NCBI GenBank assembly: GCA_951813575.1
Contig: OX638375.1
Span: 3,425,042 to 3,489,041 of the forward strand
Direction: 5' to 3'
Length of the DNA stretch: 64,000 nucleotides
Source of the DNA: Candidatus Binatia bacterium
GTDB lineage: Bacteria > Desulfobacterota > Binatia > UBA9968 > JAJDTQ01
The position numbers were made by a program, and so were the translations under genes. This document shows, piece by piece, positions 1-9,011 of this stretch (the first letter of the stretch is position 1; each line of letters opens with the position of its first letter). The notes below the pieces were generated by a model, which had not been told where the DNA came from, did no database searches, and saw nothing but the letters and a program-made list of their open reading frames with translations.

Positions 1-1
1 G

Positions 2-946
2 GTCACCTCGGAGCGCTTCGCCGGCAAGTTCGTGTTCAAGGCCCATCCCAACCTGCGCAAGCGGACACAGCTCCGCTTCTGCAGGATGGACGAGCTCAAG
101 CCATGCGACCTGCTGTTCCTCTGCCTGCCCCACGGCCAGGCCCAGGAGCGCATCGATTCGTTCCGGGAACTGGCCCCGAAGCTCATCGACCTGAGCGCGG
201 ACTTCCGGCTGAACGAGGCGGACGCGTACCAGCGCTGGTACGGCAAGCCGCACCAGCGCCCGGAGCTCATGAAGGAGTTCGTCTACGGCGTTCCCGAACT
301 GCACCGCGAGGAGATCAGAGGCGCGAGCCTCGTCACCGGCGCCGGGTGCAACGCCACCGCCACGATCCTGGGCGTCTATCCCTTCTTCAGGAAGGGGCTG
401 GTGGACCCCGAGCGAACGGTGGTGGAGGTCAAGGTGGGCTCCAGCGAGGGCGGCAACGCCGCCAGCGACGCGTCCCACCATCCCGAGCGGAGCGGCGCGG
501 TGCGCTCGTTCATGCCCACCCTGCACCGTCACTGCGCGGAGATCTACCAGGAGCTGGCTTTCGGCGAGCCGATGCGGGTGTACTTCTCCGCCACCTCCAT
601 CGAGATGGTGCGCGGCGTGCTGGCCACCTGCCACCTGTTCCTGCGCGAACCGCTGGAAGAGAAGGACGTGTGGAAGATCTACCGCGAGGCCTACGGCAAG
701 GAGCCCTTCATCCGCATCGTCAAGGAGGCCGACGGCATCTACCGCTATCCGGAGCCCAAGCTGCTGAGCGGCACCAACTACTGCGACATCGGCTTCCAGA
801 AGGAAAAGGGCTCGGACCGGCTGGTGGTGCTGAGCGCCCTAGACAACCTCATGAAGGGCGCCGCCGGCCAGGCGGTCCAGGCCTTCAACCTCATGAACGG
901 CTTCGAGGAAACCGAGGGCCTCGATTTCCCGGGCCTCCACCCCTAG
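2..946 (+). CDS. lysY: LysW-type ArgC/LysY reductase, 5' end outside the window
   Basis: NADPH-dependent reductase that converts a LysW-bound acyl phosphate (alpha-aminoadipate or glutamate) to the semialdehyde; cytosolic. The visible 314 residues are the C-terminal part and lack the N-terminal nucleotide-binding segment. The catalytic cysteine sits in VTGAGCNATATIL, and the SSEGGNAASDASHHPERSG stretch followed by a conserved HRH is typical of the LysW branch of the ArgC family rather than of classical ArgC. The next genes (a glutamine amidotransferase, LysZ-like kinase and LysJ-like aminotransferase) follow with tiny gaps, so this is one operon. LysW and LysX are presumably upstream, outside the window. 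Whether the product is lysine, arginine or both cannot be told from this part. The family call is confident; the choice between LysY and ArgC is inferred. Confidence 0.85.
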   Translation, partial: VTSERFAGKFVFKAHPNLRKRTQLRFCRMDELKPCDLLFLCLPHGQAQERIDSFRELAPKLIDLSADFRLNEADAYQRWYGKPHQRPELMKEFVYGVPELHREEIRGASLVTGAGCNATATILGVYPFFRKGLVDPERTVVEVKVGSSEGGNAASDASHHPERSGAVRSFMPTLHRHCAEIYQELAFGEPMRVYFSATSIEMVRGVLATCHLFLREPLEEKDVWKIYREAYGKEPFIRIVKEADGIYRYPEPKLLSGTNYCDIGFQKEKGSDRLVVLSALDNLMKGAAGQAVQAFNLMNGFEETEGLDFPGLHP

Positions 947-958
947 CGGTCCAACGCC

Positions 959-1597
959 ATGTGTCGCCTGTTGTGCGTCAAGAACCGGGAGCCCTTCGAC
1001 ATCGGCGAACGGCTGTCTCATCTCGCCGACATCGCCGAGAACAGTCCGGAGTACCAGGGCCACGGCTGGGGCTGCGCCTACCTGGTGGACGGCGGGTGGC
1101 GGGTGTACCGCAACATCAAGCCCATCTGGGAGGACGATCTGGATCAGTTCGGCGCCACCACGCTGCTGGTGGGCCACGCCCGCAGCGCGTTCCGGGACGA
1201 GAACATCGTGGTGGAGAACAACATGCCGTTCGCCGACGACCGCTACGTGTTCGCGTTCAACGGCGAGCTGCGGGGTGTTCGAATAGCCGCGGAGGGGCGC
1301 ATCGGGGCGGAGAAGGTGTTCAACTACATCAAGCGTTTCGACAAGGGGGACATGGCCGCGGCCATGCGAAAGGGGATGGACGTCATCGTCCGGAGGACGC
1401 GCTACGTCAGGGCCATGAACATGATCATCGCCGACAGGGAGAACGTTTACGTGGGGTCGCTCCACAACGAGGCCCCGGAGTACTTCAGGCTGCGCGCCCG
1501 TGAAGGCGGGGACGGCGTCACGGTCAGCTCCGAGACCGTGGCCGAGGGTCCGGAGTGGCGCACGATCCCCAACGACACGGTGGAGCACTTCCGATGA
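959..1597 (+). CDS. Class II glutamine amidotransferase (Ntn hydrolase) inside the LysW operon
   Basis: A 212-residue stand-alone class II amidotransferase domain. The start gives MC at the N-terminus, so Cys2 becomes the N-terminal nucleophile after Met removal. GHGWG (34-38), GHAR (72-75), NMPF (88-91) and the oxyanion-hole FNGEL (100-104) follow in the usual order. The fold is shared with YafJ and EgtC (which hydrolyses a gamma-glutamyl amide). There is no attached synthetase domain, so it may be a hydrolase or a partner subunit. It lies 12 nt after lysY, and its TGA overlaps the lysZ ATG (ATGA), so it is part of the operon and translationally coupled. Its role is unknown; one option is release of the amino acid from the LysW gamma-glutamyl carrier, since no LysK is seen. 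Fold confident, function inferred. Confidence 0.85.
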   Translation: MCRLLCVKNREPFDIGERLSHLADIAENSPEYQGHGWGCAYLVDGGWRVYRNIKPIWEDDLDQFGATTLLVGHARSAFRDENIVVENNMPFADDRYVFAFNGELRGVRIAAEGRIGAEKVFNYIKRFDKGDMAAAMRKGMDVIVRRTRYVRAMNMIIADRENVYVGSLHNEAPEYFRLRAREGGDGVTVSSETVAEGPEWRTIPNDTVEHFR

Positions 1598-2381
1598 TCC
1601 TGGTGAAGATCGGCGGCGGCAGCGACATCAACCTCCCCGGGATCGCCGGGGATCTGGCCGAGGTGTCGGACCGCTTCATCGTGGTGCACGGCGCCAACGC
1701 GGTGCGGGACGCCATCGCGGCGAAGCTCGGCAATCCCACGCAGGTGGTGACGTCGGTGTCGGGATACACCAGTGTGCTGTCCGACAAGGCGGCGCTGGAC
1801 GCCATCCTGATGGGCTACGCGGGGGTGCAGAACAAGCGCATCGTGGAGCTTCTGCAGCAGAACGGAGTCAACGCGGTGGGCCTTTCCGGCATCGACGGCC
1901 GGGCCATCCAGGGACAGCGCAACAAGGGCATCCGGGTGCGGAAGAACGGCAAGACCCTGATCGTGCGGGACTTCTCGGGCAAGCCCCGAAGCGCCAACAA
2001 GGAGTTGTTCCAGCTCCTGCTCGACGGCGGCTACGCGCCGGTGCTGTCGATTCCCATCATCGACGAGCACGCCACCGCCATCAATTCCGAGAACGACGAC
2101 ATCATCAACGTGCTCCAGGCCGCCTTTCACGCCGAGGTGGTGCTGCAGCTCATCGAGGCGCCCGGTTTCCTGGCCGACAAGGACGACGAGAGCACCGTGG
2201 TTTCCGAAATCCGCGCCGCCGAGCTGGAGCAGCGGGAAGCCCAGGTGGAGGGGCGCATGAAGCGCAAGATGCTGGCGCTTCGGAAGCTGTTCGAGGAGGG
2301 CGCGGAAAAGGTCATCATGAGCGACGGCCGAGTGGAGCATCCGGTCCGTGACGCCCTGGCGGGGAAAGGAACGGTGATTCA

Positions 2382-2385
<4 letters not shown>
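1594..2385 (+). CDS. lysZ: [LysW]-aminoadipate/glutamate kinase (LysZ, ArgB family)
   Basis: Amino acid kinase that phosphorylates the side-chain carboxylate of the LysW-bound substrate with ATP. The 263-residue product begins MILVKIGGGSDI, with the glycine-rich ATP loop right at the N-terminus, and continues with VVHGANAVRDA and GLSGIDGRAI, as in LysZ rather than classical ArgB. The ATG at 1594 is chosen because it overlaps the preceding stop and gives the family's usual N-terminus; a longer in-frame reading from 1555 would only add codons inside the amidotransferase gene. The 3' end overlaps the GTG start of lysJ by 4 nt. The product passes its acyl phosphate to LysY encoded just upstream. 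Confidence 0.88.
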
Positions 2386-3545
<1,160 letters not shown>

Positions 3546-3646
3546 CACCGCGCCGCTCTGACATTCCGCGAGGTGCCCGAAACATCATTTCCGCGGAATA
3601 CCCGCTCCGGCCTTCCCCGCCCCCGCCCGGCCTTCCCGCCCCCTCT

Positions 3647-3747
3647 CCGTCATTCCCGCGAAAGCGGGAATCCAGGGGTGGGGAGGGGTGCGGTCCTGCC
3701 CGCCCCGGCCCTGCCCACCTGGATTCCCGCTTTCGCGGGAATGACGG
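3647..3747. repeat. Inverted pair of a dispersed ATTCCCGCGAAAGCGGGAAT element
   Basis: Two copies of a 30-bp sequence, 3647-3676 and 3718-3747, are exact reverse complements of each other, separated by 41 bp of C/G-rich sequence. Each copy is itself palindromic around CCCGCGAAAGCGGG. They lie between convergent lysJ and senB and could fold into a long stem in either transcript, so they may act as a transcription end. Similar elements are common in intergenic DNA of many GC-rich proteobacteria. The rest of 3546-3764 shows no gene. Confidence 0.85.
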
Positions 3748-3764
3748 AGGGGTTTGAGGCGTGA

Positions 3765-4754
3765 TCAGCGCGTCACTTCACGGATCAACCCCTGCCAAGT
3801 CAGAATCTCCCGGTCCGGGTTCACCAGTGGCGCTACCTCCGCACAGTGCCGCGCCAGGCTCTCGTAAAACGCCGGGTCGCTCTCGGCCCGGACCAGCAGC
3901 CGCTTGAGGCCGGCGGTGTCGCCCATCTCGTAGTAGCCGGGATAGTCGTCGCCGAGTGTGCCCCTCAATCCGGAGATCCTGGCCGCCGCTACCGGTACGC
4001 CGGAGGCCAGCGCCTCGCACAGGACGTTGGAGCTGCCTTCCATCTGCGAGGTGATGGACAGGATGTGGCTGCGGGCCATGAACCGGCGCGTCTTCCAGTG
4101 CGGCCACTCGCCCACCCAACGGTAGCGCGGGTTACGCTCCGCTTCCCGCTCCGCGCGGCGCAGGTAGTTGTCGCCGAAGGCGGCGCCGATGTGCACCACC
4201 CGGATCCGCGACGTACGCGGCAGCGAGCGCACGGCCATGGCGGTCCGGAACGGGTCTTTCTCCGGGCGCATGTGGCCTACCACCGCCACCGTGAACTGTC
4301 TTTCGGGGTTGCCGGGCCGGCCGGAGCTGGCCGGGGCGGACTGGTAGATCACCCGGGTCTTCTCGTGCAGCTCCGGAGCGAGCTCGTCCAGCCCCTTGCG
4401 TTGCAGCACCACCAGGCGGTCGGCCAACCGGAGGGATTCCCGTGAGTCTTCGTCCTCGTGGATGTCGCGGTAGAGGTCGGTTCCGGTGAGGACCAGAATT
4501 ATCGGCTTGTCGGGGTGCAGATCGTGGAACCGGCGGATGGAATCATGACTGCGCCGGGCGTGGAGTGCGATCAACACATCACAGCGCTCGTGTTCGTAGC
4601 GGTCCAGAGCCGTGACCCGGTGTCCCGAGGCCCGCAGGATTCGAGCCCACCGGTTGCCCGAGATGCGGTTGCCCGTGCGCGGGGTGGGACCGGCCGGGGT
4701 TACCAGCGCGATTCTGGCAGTTCCGTCACTCTTTTTTGCCAAACGGCTTTCCAA
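3765..4754 (-). CDS. senB: SenB-like selenosugar synthase (GT-B glycosyltransferase)
   Basis: The family (formerly the TIGR04348 putative glycosyltransferases) uses selenophosphate and a UDP-sugar such as UDP-GlcNAc to make a 1-seleno-sugar, the selenium donor for selenoneine. The 329-residue product has a GT-B layout: an N-terminal Rossmann half starting IALVTPAGPTPRTGNRISGN (15-34), a conserved TGTDLYRDI segment (90-98), the inter-domain HMRPEKDPF (161-169), and a C-terminal donor-binding EGSSNVLCEALASGVP (239-254). There is no signal peptide or membrane segment. It lies 7 nt after the senA-like gene and shares its operon. A general sugar transferase is the alternative, but the N-terminal motif together with an adjacent EgtB/SenA homologue makes SenB much more likely. 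No SelD/SenC gene is adjacent. Confidence 0.83.
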   Translation of the reverse strand: MESRLAKKSDGTARIALVTPAGPTPRTGNRISGNRWARILRASGHRVTALDRYEHERCDVLIALHARRSHDSIRRFHDLHPDKPIILVLTGTDLYRDIHEDEDSRESLRLADRLVVLQRKGLDELAPELHEKTRVIYQSAPASSGRPGNPERQFTVAVVGHMRPEKDPFRTAMAVRSLPRTSRIRVVHIGAAFGDNYLRRAEREAERNPRYRWVGEWPHWKTRRFMARSHILSITSQMEGSSNVLCEALASGVPVAAARISGLRGTLGDDYPGYYEMGDTAGLKRLLVRAESDPAFYESLARHCAEVAPLVNPDREILTWQGLIREVTR

Positions 4755-4761
4755 TCTCGGG

Positions 4762-6066
4762 CTAGTCCCGTGCGCACGTCCGGAAGCCGGCCAGCACGTC
4801 CCGCCGATCCGGCGTGTAGAAGTTCCGCCAGGTGTTGCGGATCAGGTGGGAGCGGGTGGCCCAGCAGCCGCCGCGCAGCACCTTGCGGTCGCCGAACCAG
4901 GGCTCCGAGTATTCCTTGTAGGGGTCCCGGACGAAGCCGGGGTAGGGGTGGAAGGCGTCGGCCGTCCACTCCCAGACGTTGCCGATCATCTGCCGGCAGC
5001 CGGTGGCGCTGTCGCCGGCCGAAAGCGCGTCCACCGGCAACCGGCCGCCGGCGGCCCAGTCGAGGTTACCGTGGGAGGGGTCGGGCGGCGCCTCGCCCCA
5101 GGGGTAGCCGCGCTTGGCGGCATCCGGGTCCGTTACGCTGGCGGGGTCCACCGCCGCGGCCATCTCCCACTCCGCTTCCGTGACCAGCCGGCGCCCGGCC
5201 CAGCGGCAATACGCCTCGGCCTCGTACCAGTTGACGTGGATCACCGGCAACTCCGCCTGAAGCGGCCCCCACCGGTCGAAGATCCGCTCCAGCCAACGTC
5301 CCGGCGCTTCCCGCTGCCAGTAGACGGGGTGCGTGCCGCCCTCGGCCTGCCGCCAGCTCCAGCCCTCGTCGCTCCACCACCGCGGATCTTCGTAGCCGTT
5401 GTCGTCCGCGAACCGGGCGAACTCCTCGTTGGTCACCGGGGCGCGGGCGATGCGGAAGGGCGCCACGGTCACCGGGTGGCCCCATTTCTCGTTGTCGAAG
5501 ACGAAGGGAAGGTCCGGGCTTCCGCCGAGGATGAACTCGCCGCGCGGAACCTCCACGTCGCCCGGGCAGGGGCCGCCGGAAACGGCCGCCCGCTCGCCCA
5601 TGAACGGGGGCGGGGGATAGCCCAGGGTCTGGCGCGTGTAGGTCATGGCCTCCGCGTGCATGTCCTCGTGGAAAATCACCAGCTTGTGGAAGTAGGTCTC
5701 CTCCGGGCTCAGCCGCTCGGCGTGCAGCTCCTCGGTGATCCGCCGGAGGATGCGCTCCTTGTAGGCGAGGGTTTCCTTCAGCGGCGGCAGCGCCAGTACC
5801 CAGCGGGTATCATGGTGCACGGCCGCCGAATCGTAAAGCTCGTCGCCGTTGGCGATGATGGGGTCGCGGCCGCGCAGATGCCGCAGCGCCCAGCGTTCGT
5901 GGAACCAGGACACGTGACCGAGTTCCCAGAGCGGAGGGTTGACGATGTTCAGCATGGGCACCGTGAGCTGCTCGCCGGAGAGGTCCTCCACCAGGCCCAG
6001 AGTCCGGGAGCGCACCTCGTTCAGGGTGTCCAGTATCTCGCGGGTGGTGACGGTCTTGTCTTCCAT
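4762..6066 (-). CDS. senA: SenA-like selenoneine synthase (EgtB family non-haem iron enzyme)
   Basis: EgtB-family sulfoxide synthases join hercynine to a thiol at the imidazole C2; SenA does the same with a selenosugar, leading to selenoneine. The 434-residue protein has an N-terminal DinB-like helical domain and a C-terminal formylglycine-generating-enzyme-like domain (about 175-434). The expected iron ligands are His51 (in WELGHVSWFHE), His133 and His137 (in HEDMH). The C-terminus has IGNVWEWTADAF (361-372), LRGGCWAT and NTWRNFYTPDRRDVLAGFR (411-429). The start at 6066 leaves 4 nt after the upstream glycosidase gene; in-frame sequence further upstream belongs to that gene. Its neighbour senB is the main reason for SenA over ordinary EgtB. 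It needs hercynine, which EgtD at 21.1-22.2 kb could supply. Confidence 0.83.
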   Translation of the reverse strand: MEDKTVTTREILDTLNEVRSRTLGLVEDLSGEQLTVPMLNIVNPPLWELGHVSWFHERWALRHLRGRDPIIANGDELYDSAAVHHDTRWVLALPPLKETLAYKERILRRITEELHAERLSPEETYFHKLVIFHEDMHAEAMTYTRQTLGYPPPPFMGERAAVSGGPCPGDVEVPRGEFILGGSPDLPFVFDNEKWGHPVTVAPFRIARAPVTNEEFARFADDNGYEDPRWWSDEGWSWRQAEGGTHPVYWQREAPGRWLERIFDRWGPLQAELPVIHVNWYEAEAYCRWAGRRLVTEAEWEMAAAVDPASVTDPDAAKRGYPWGEAPPDPSHGNLDWAAGGRLPVDALSAGDSATGCRQMIGNVWEWTADAFHPYPGFVRDPYKEYSEPWFGDRKVLRGGCWATRSHLIRNTWRNFYTPDRRDVLAGFRTCARD

Positions 6067-6070
6067 GTCT

Positions 6071-7219
6071 CTACCGGAGCGCGCGCTCCAATCTCTCCCG
6101 CCACGGCTCGAGTTCCCGGCACCATCCTTCGCTCCGGTGGGCCAGCAGGTAGCCGTGGGCCGCTGCCAGCGCGGCACGCTCCGGCTCCGAAGACGTCGTC
6201 GCCCCGGCGCTGTCCGTGTCCCGTTCGCAGAACAGCCTGAGCGCGCGCCAGTGCTCCAGGTTGACTTCACCGAACCGCTCCGTCACGGCCGTCTCCCAGC
6301 TCGCTTCCGGGTCGTAGGCTCCGGGGTCCCGCGCGTAGTCGAAGCAGGTGGCCATGGGAACGAAGCTCAGTTCTTCCTGCAAGAGCGGGTTGGCCAGGTG
6401 GCCGTGGACCCGTTCCGGCAGCCGCGGGTCCCGGCCGGTGAGGGGGCCGATGTGCATCTCCTCGGCCATGGTGAGGTCGTTGACCGGGTAGTTGTCCCAG
6501 AAGAGCAGCCGGTGCCCCATCCTTTCACCCATCTCCGCCATGTGGTCCAGGGTGACGCTCGCGGGCACCACCTTGGGCCCGGTCCAGAAGCAGGGCACCT
6601 GCGCCGGCAGGTAGCGCCCGACGGTCTCGGGGAACCCCGGCTCGAACTCGCCGAAGACCCGGGCCAGCGAGGGGTCGGGGGTGTAGTACGAGGGGCAGAA
6701 CCACCACTCCGCGTCCCAGTCCGCGGGCTGTCGTTCCAGCACCACCTCCAGCCACAGGGACTCCGCCTTGGCCAGGCTGCCGTCGAACCTCTTGACGTCG
6801 CCGGCGTCCGTCAGGTGGGACGGGATGTCGTCGAACAGTACGGCAAAGGTCCGCACGCCGCGGTCGTAGAGACGCGCGGCCTTGTCCAGCAGAGTGCGCA
6901 CCGGCTCCGCCGCAGAGAAGCACAGGTCCTTGCCGGGGTGGAAGCCGTAGACGAAGTCGATGCCGTGGGCCCGGGCCGTGTCGATGAGCCCGCACAGCTC
7001 CCGCCACTCCGGCTCGGGGTAAGGGAGTTGCCAGCGCTCCCGGTGGTAGGGATCGTCCTTGGGCGCGTAGAGGTAGGTGTTCATGCCGCGCGCGGCGCCG
7101 AACGCGAACATCGCCGCGCGGTGCGCCATGCTCCACGGGGGACCGAAGAAGCCTTCAACGATCCCCCGCCGCTCGAATGTCGTTATGGGGTTGGTGTCCT
7201 GTCCGCCTGGAGTCGTCAC
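6071..7219 (-). CDS. GH84-type beta-N-acetylglucosaminidase (O-GlcNAcase-like)
   Basis: Family GH84 cleaves beta-linked N-acetylglucosamine by substrate-assisted catalysis using two neighbouring aspartates. The 382-residue product is a compact catalytic domain with IVEGFFGPPW (20-29), YLYAPKDDPYHR (49-60) and the twin aspartates Asp130-Asp131 in FAVLFDDIP. It has no signal peptide, so it should act in the cytoplasm, unlike secreted mucin-degrading GH84 enzymes. The GTG start at 7219 overlaps the upstream amidohydrolase stop (GTGA). The longer open frame upstream only crosses the amidohydrolase gene and is not coding. It is followed after 4 nt by senA. Because SenB-type enzymes make a GlcNAc selenide, a cytoplasmic GlcNAcase here may act on a pathway intermediate or by-product; that is inference. 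Confidence 0.82.
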   Translation of the reverse strand: MTTPGGQDTNPITTFERRGIVEGFFGPPWSMAHRAAMFAFGAARGMNTYLYAPKDDPYHRERWQLPYPEPEWRELCGLIDTARAHGIDFVYGFHPGKDLCFSAAEPVRTLLDKAARLYDRGVRTFAVLFDDIPSHLTDAGDVKRFDGSLAKAESLWLEVVLERQPADWDAEWWFCPSYYTPDPSLARVFGEFEPGFPETVGRYLPAQVPCFWTGPKVVPASVTLDHMAEMGERMGHRLLFWDNYPVNDLTMAEEMHIGPLTGRDPRLPERVHGHLANPLLQEELSFVPMATCFDYARDPGAYDPEASWETAVTERFGEVNLEHWRALRLFCERDTDSAGATTSSEPERAALAAAHGYLLAHRSEGWCRELEPWRERLERALR

Positions 7220-8340
7220 TGACCCATGTTGTACAGCCGCGCGCAGTTGTCCCAGAGGTACTTCCGCTTGGACTCGTCGGAGAAGGGCATCTCCAGGAAG
7301 GTATCCAGCGAGTGCGGATACTTGACGTCCAGGTGCGGATAGTCGGTGGAGAACACCACGTTGTCCTCCAGGCCGAAGTCCGGGATGTTCCTGGCGGTGA
7401 TCTCGTCGCATTCCACGGCGCCGAAGCACTGGCGCTGGAAATACTCCAGCGGCTCGAGCTTGAGGTCCGGGTACTCGGCCTTGCCCACCGACTCCATGTA
7501 GTCGCCCATGCGGTACAGGAGCCACGGGAGCCAGGAGCAGTTGCCTTCCAGGAAGGCCACGCGCAGCTTGGGGAAGCGCTCCATGACGCCGCCGTAGATC
7601 ATGTCCGCGCACGCGAACATGTTGGCCAGCGGAAAGCTCAGGGTGTTGAACATGGAGAAGGACGGGATGAACTGCGAAATGGCCGGCTGGGGCTGGTAGA
7701 CGCGCCCCGCCTCATGGAAGCCCACCGGCACGTTCAGGTCCTGGCACACCTCCCACAGGGGATCGTAGTAGGGGTCGCTCCAGCACAGTCCGTTGGTCTG
7801 GTTGGGGCGCATGAAGACGCCCCGGAAGCCCTTTTCGTTCACCGTGCGCTTGGTCTCGGCCACCGCCGCCTCGACGTTCTGGGGCGGCACCATGGCGACG
7901 CAGACCATGCGGTCGGGCGCGGCCTGCGAGAAGTCGTAGAGCCAGTCGTTGTAGGCGCGGGAGATGGCCGCGGCCAGCTCCGGATCGAGGCCGTCGATGC
8001 CGAGGACGAAGAGGCCGCGGGTGGGGAACAGGAACGCCACGTCGAGCCCTTCCTTGTCCATGGCCATGACCTGGCTGACGCCGTCGAAGTTGCGCGCGGC
8101 CACGTCGCTGTATTTCTCCTTGAGGGTGCTCAGGCGGTAGTCCCTGAGGCCCGGGTTCTCCGGCCGCCGCGGGATCGGCAGGATCTTCCCTTCGACCTCG
8201 ACGCCGAGGTCTCGGAAATCCCGTTGCAGGCCCTTGGGCGCGCGGTCCTTGAACTCCGGGTCGATGTAGCGGTCCCACAGGTCGTGGGGCTCGAACACGT
8301 GCATGTCGGAATCCATTGCCTTGAAGCCTTGTTTAGCCAT
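7216..8340 (-). CDS. Amidohydrolase-2 family metal-dependent hydrolase
   Basis: TIM-barrel hydrolase/decarboxylase of the amidohydrolase-2 family (related to ACMSD and gamma-resorcylate decarboxylase). The 374-residue product opens with the metal-binding DSDMHVFEPHDLWDRY (10-25); further putative ligands are the His in VGFHEAGR and the Asp in STDYPH near the C-terminus. The ATG at 8340 is the family's natural start; the frame stays open upstream only because an old FAD oxidoreductase remnant is in the same frame. It is the first gene of the minus-strand run and is coupled to the GH84 gene by a 4-nt overlap. The substrate is unknown; a link to selenoneine is possible only from position. Confidence 0.82.
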   Translation of the reverse strand: MAKQGFKAMDSDMHVFEPHDLWDRYIDPEFKDRAPKGLQRDFRDLGVEVEGKILPIPRRPENPGLRDYRLSTLKEKYSDVAARNFDGVSQVMAMDKEGLDVAFLFPTRGLFVLGIDGLDPELAAAISRAYNDWLYDFSQAAPDRMVCVAMVPPQNVEAAVAETKRTVNEKGFRGVFMRPNQTNGLCWSDPYYDPLWEVCQDLNVPVGFHEAGRVYQPQPAISQFIPSFSMFNTLSFPLANMFACADMIYGGVMERFPKLRVAFLEGNCSWLPWLLYRMGDYMESVGKAEYPDLKLEPLEYFQRQCFGAVECDEITARNIPDFGLEDNVVFSTDYPHLDVKYPHSLDTFLEMPFSDESKRKYLWDNCARLYNMGQ

Positions 8341-8479
8341 GTCTGTTTCCTCCGCGAACGAAAGTTGGCCCCCCGCCGGGGCGGTCTGCGGTGCCGGAAT
8401 GCCCGAATCGTAGGCCGTTGCCGGAAGGCTGTCAAGCGGCCGCCGGCCGGGTCGGGGCCGGATCAGGAGACAGGCCGGC

Positions 8480-8780
8480 CGCACCGCCAGCATACCGTCC
8501 TCGCGGTCGGCGGCAACCACCATCGTGCGGAGCATGACGGTCACGTCCGCCTCCTGGCAGATATCGTCCAGGACCACCTTCACCGCCTCGGGATCGAACA
8601 CCGCGAAGACGCCGCGAAAGCGGAACGGCCCGGTGAGGACGTTGCGCATGGTCGAGGCCCCGCCGAGGCAGTAGTAGCGCTCCATCAGCAGCGTTCGGGC
8701 GCCGCATCGCGCGCTGCCCACCGCGGCGCCGACTCCGGCGCTGCCGCCTCCGGCGACGATCACATCGAAATGCTCTTTCA
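8480..8780 (-). pseudogene. Remnant of an FAD-dependent oxidoreductase
   Basis: In one minus-strand frame the translation shows a Rossmann dinucleotide-binding motif, DVIVAGGGSAGVGAAVG, then MERYYCLGGASTMRNVLTGPF and VFDPEAVKVVLDDICQEADV, all typical of the FAD_oxidored (pfam12831) family. The match is only about 100 residues long, with a segment apparently missing between GPF and the FDPEA block, and it then loses similarity. No good start codon precedes it and it runs in frame into the amidohydrolase. Full-length relatives exceed 400 residues, so this is a decayed fragment. The rest of 8341-9011 shows no other gene. Confidence 0.6.
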
Positions 8781-9011
8781 ACTTTCCCAATAGGGCCTCG
8801 GATCGGGCGTGCCTGTCGAGGGAGACAAGGTAATGGTTCGGCTCCGGGGAAGTCCACCCGCCGGGAAGCGCCGAGGCCGTCGTGCAAGGGCGGTTGCCCC
8901 TCCCCGGCAAAAGCCCTATTCTCGAATCGGCGCGCTTTGAACCGGCCGGTTTGAACGGGACCCCCATGTCGTCCAGTAAACGACGCAGCCGTGTCCCCGA
9001 AACCCGACCGC

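Noticed and set aside
839..1588. Long minus-strand open frames opposite lys, RND, rpsB and other genes
   Set aside because: They are shadows of strongly conserved plus-strand genes in high-GC DNA, with Val/His/Arg-rich translations and no motifs.
3647..3747. CRISPR array
   Set aside because: Only two copies in inverted orientation, no regular spacers, and no cas genes in the window.
4762..6066. Calling this gene plain ergothioneine EgtB
   Set aside because: The domain layout fits EgtB, but the SenB-type neighbour at a 7-nt gap and no EgtC/EgtE nearby favour SenA. EgtB remains possible.
7220..7612. N-terminal extension of the GH84 gene to 7612
   Set aside because: It overlaps the amidohydrolase in another frame and its translation is Arg/Gly/Pro-rich with no family similarity.
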